This document shows positions 62,520-64,000 of a stretch of DNA of 64,000 bases, piece after piece. This DNA is from Gentiana macrophylla (taxonomy: Eukaryota > Streptophyta > Magnoliopsida > Gentianales > Gentianaceae): the NCBI GenBank assembly GCA_026214975.1, contig JAOBSW010000555.1, positions 124,001 through 188,000 on the forward strand. Reading direction: 5' to 3'. Every line of letters starts with the position of its first letter. Positions within the stretch are counted from its first letter, which is position 1. The notes under the pieces were generated by a model. It had not been told where the DNA came from and searched no databases. It saw only the letters and a list, made by a program, of their open reading frames with translations. The position numbers were made by a program, and so were the translations under genes.

Positions 62520-63761
62520 TCAACTAGTCTTCCCAGGCCCAATAGCAAAAATAACACACTTCATGCCCGTTTCTTCAGTCTTCTCGGTTTGATCTTGCTC
62601 GAATTGCTCCAATACTAAGGAATTAAGTGCTTCCCTTAGTTTCTTCCTTTGGAGTCGAGTCATAGGGCCATCTCTGATAACAATCGGGTCAACGGGTACC
62701 ATAGGAGCTAACCGGTCGGGAATGTCATCAGGGATCGTATTATTCCCTCCCGGCTGGAAATGGTCTGTCCTCTGATCGTAGGGGTTGTCAAAAGGCATCA
62801 ATTCATCAACATTTATGGTATTGGAGTTGCCCCAATCTTCCGGAAGTGCAATCTTGTAGGCATTGTTGTTGACACGTTCTAGCACTTCAAATGGACCGTC
62901 GCCTTGAGGATGTAACTTGGACTTGCGTTGCTTCAGGAACCGGTCCTTGCAGTAATGTAACCAACCCCAATCTCTAGGAGCAAAAATAACTTCCTTGCGG
63001 CCTTTGTTGGCATGCTTAACGTACCGTGCTGTTGCGCTTTCCATATTACGATGTGCATCTATATGTAATTCTTTGACCAAGGCTACTTTCCGTTCGCCAT
63101 CCAAACTCGTTTGTGTACCTGCAGGTAAAGGAGCCAAAGAAAAAGGTGTATCGGGGTTGAACCCGTACACTGACTCGAACGGAGTATAACGAGTAGCAGA
63201 ATGTTTGCACCTGTTATAAGCAAATTCCACAAAGGCAAACAACTTTCCCAAATTTTTAGTTTTTTCTAGACAACAGTACGAAGTAATTGACACAACACAC
63301 GATTCCCATATGATTCCACAAACACGCCAGAAATGACTGATAAACTTGACATCATGGTCACTGAAAATAGTTCTAGGCCCACCATGCAAACGAAAAATCT
63401 CCTTGAAAAATAAATCAGCAATATGCGATGCATCATTCGTTTTATTGCATGCAATGAAATGAGCCATCTTTGAAAAGCGATCTACCACCACAAACACAAA
63501 ATCTTTACCACTCTTAGAACGTGGTAAGCCTAACACAAAATCCATTGAAAAATCATTACAAGGACAAGTTGGAATCGGGAGTGGGGTATACAAACCATGT
63601 GGGGCTGATTTGGACTTAGCAGACTTGCAAGTAAGACAAGCATCACAAACACGTATAACATCAAATTTCATTTTAGGCCAGTAGAAGTGTGATTTAAGCA
63701 TGTCTAACGTTTCAGTTATGCCAAAATGACCTATAAGTGCCCCACCATGTGCTTCATGCAC
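62520..63761 (-). pseudogene. pol: E6 integrase with internal deletion
   Basis: A 413-codon frame, long but damaged. HEAHGGALIGHFGITETLDM and CDACLTCKSAKSKS give the zinc finger; [20 protein letters not shown] holds the first catalytic Asp and [15 protein letters not shown] the second. Then the sequence jumps through unrelated residues to [20 protein letters not shown]: the segment with the catalytic Glu (HPQTDGQTE in E2) is missing. The C-terminal domain (ANKGRKEVIFAPRDWGWLHY, GDGPFEVLERVNNNAYKIAL) and the tail IVIRDGPMTRLQRKKLREAL are kept. It cannot catalyse integration. Confidence 0.85.
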
Positions 63762-64000
63762 AGCAAATCACGCATATAACACTTAGGAATGCATAAAATA
63801 GCCTCACAAAACAGAAATCCTTCGTGCCTATAAAATTTTTCATGGGCTGAATCAAAATTGTTCGCATAAGCGTCAGCAAAATCAGAGTCTAATGCATACG
63901 ATTCCTTAATAAATTCAAAGCCAAGGAATTTCGATTGCATAGTAGTGATGAGACTGTATTGACGAGACAAAGCATCAACTACAATGTTATCTTTACCCTT
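63731..64000 (-). pseudogene. pol: E6 RNase H / integrase border
   Basis: The minus-strand frame 63970-63731 reads SRQYSLITTMQSKFLGFEFI, ESYALDSDFADAYANNFDSA, HEKFYRHEGFLFCEAILCIP, the lead-in to a chromovirus integrase after RNase H (which ends DALSR). A frame change near 63765 separates it from the integrase frame. It continues beyond the window. Confidence 0.7.

Larger units (their letters stand above)
61999..64000 (-). mobile_element. E6: chromovirus-type Ty3/gypsy element, minus strand, continues past the window
   Basis: 3' part of an element related to E2: a non-coding LTR-like stretch at about 61999-62519, then (minus strand) integrase and the RNase H/integrase border up to the right edge. 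It interrupts E4 between the end of RNase H and upstream sequence. Gag, protease and RT would lie right of 64000. Confidence 0.8.

Overview
This is a stretch of plant nuclear DNA made almost wholly of nested transposable elements. I recognise no single-copy host gene. The plant assignment rests on the lineages present: Athila-type Ty3/gypsy elements primed by tRNA-Asp, chromovirus-type integrases, a SIRE/Maximus-like copia end, a CACTA (En/Spm) element with TNP2 and TNPA-like genes, and a Helitron carrying both RepHel and an RPA1-like gene. A eudicot is my guess; the species cannot be read from the sequence.

Layout. 1-775 is the end of a plus-strand LTR. E1 (about 781-7395, minus) is a decayed Athila-like element. 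Its gag is split by E2 (4364 to about 6165, minus), the 3' part of a chromovirus (integrase plus LTR). Next comes an LTR (7565-9297, plus) followed by a tRNA-Asp PBS, a patchwork of LTR scraps, and an inverted LTR of another family (X, 9528-11134, minus) that holds a 566-bp hAT-type element. E3 (plus) is a long Athila-like element: gag from 11444, pol to about 29.3 kb, an accessory ORF (29840-30130), an env-position ORF of the plant transposon-protein type (31474-32450), then a polypurine tract and an LTR at 34319-35859. A complete 12.1-kb CACTA element (12890-25026, ATG target duplication) sits in its gag.

From 35870 a second X LTR (plus) abuts a copia remnant: a coiled-coil ORF, a PPT and an LTR at 37618-39032. 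A large Helitron coding region on the minus strand follows: RPA1-like gene 39164-41788 and RepHel gene 41900 to about 46894. Behind it lies a gene-free, repeat-bearing region to 50.5 kb with a short MITE. E4 (minus, Athila-like) runs from about 62.0 to 50.8 kb and is split in its integrase by E5 (plus, 51955-61459), a full-length Athila-like element with two 1448-bp LTRs and a near-perfect 5-bp target duplication. E4 is cut again at about 62.0 kb by E6 (minus, chromovirus), which runs off the right edge.

None of the retroelement polyproteins is intact. The least damaged coding unit is the Helitron RepHel gene, whose 3' exon is broken by only one in-frame TGA. The more novel signals are non-coding. 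A small hairpin with a (G/A)GGA loop lies just upstream of every Athila-type polypurine tract seen here and keeps its pairing while its stem sequence changes. A second conserved hairpin plus purine box follows pol and is duplicated after the accessory ORF. A GGACG/CGTCC motif cluster precedes TATA boxes in LTRs and also between pol and the env-like ORF. Several element junctions carry copied short patches that look like template-switching repair.
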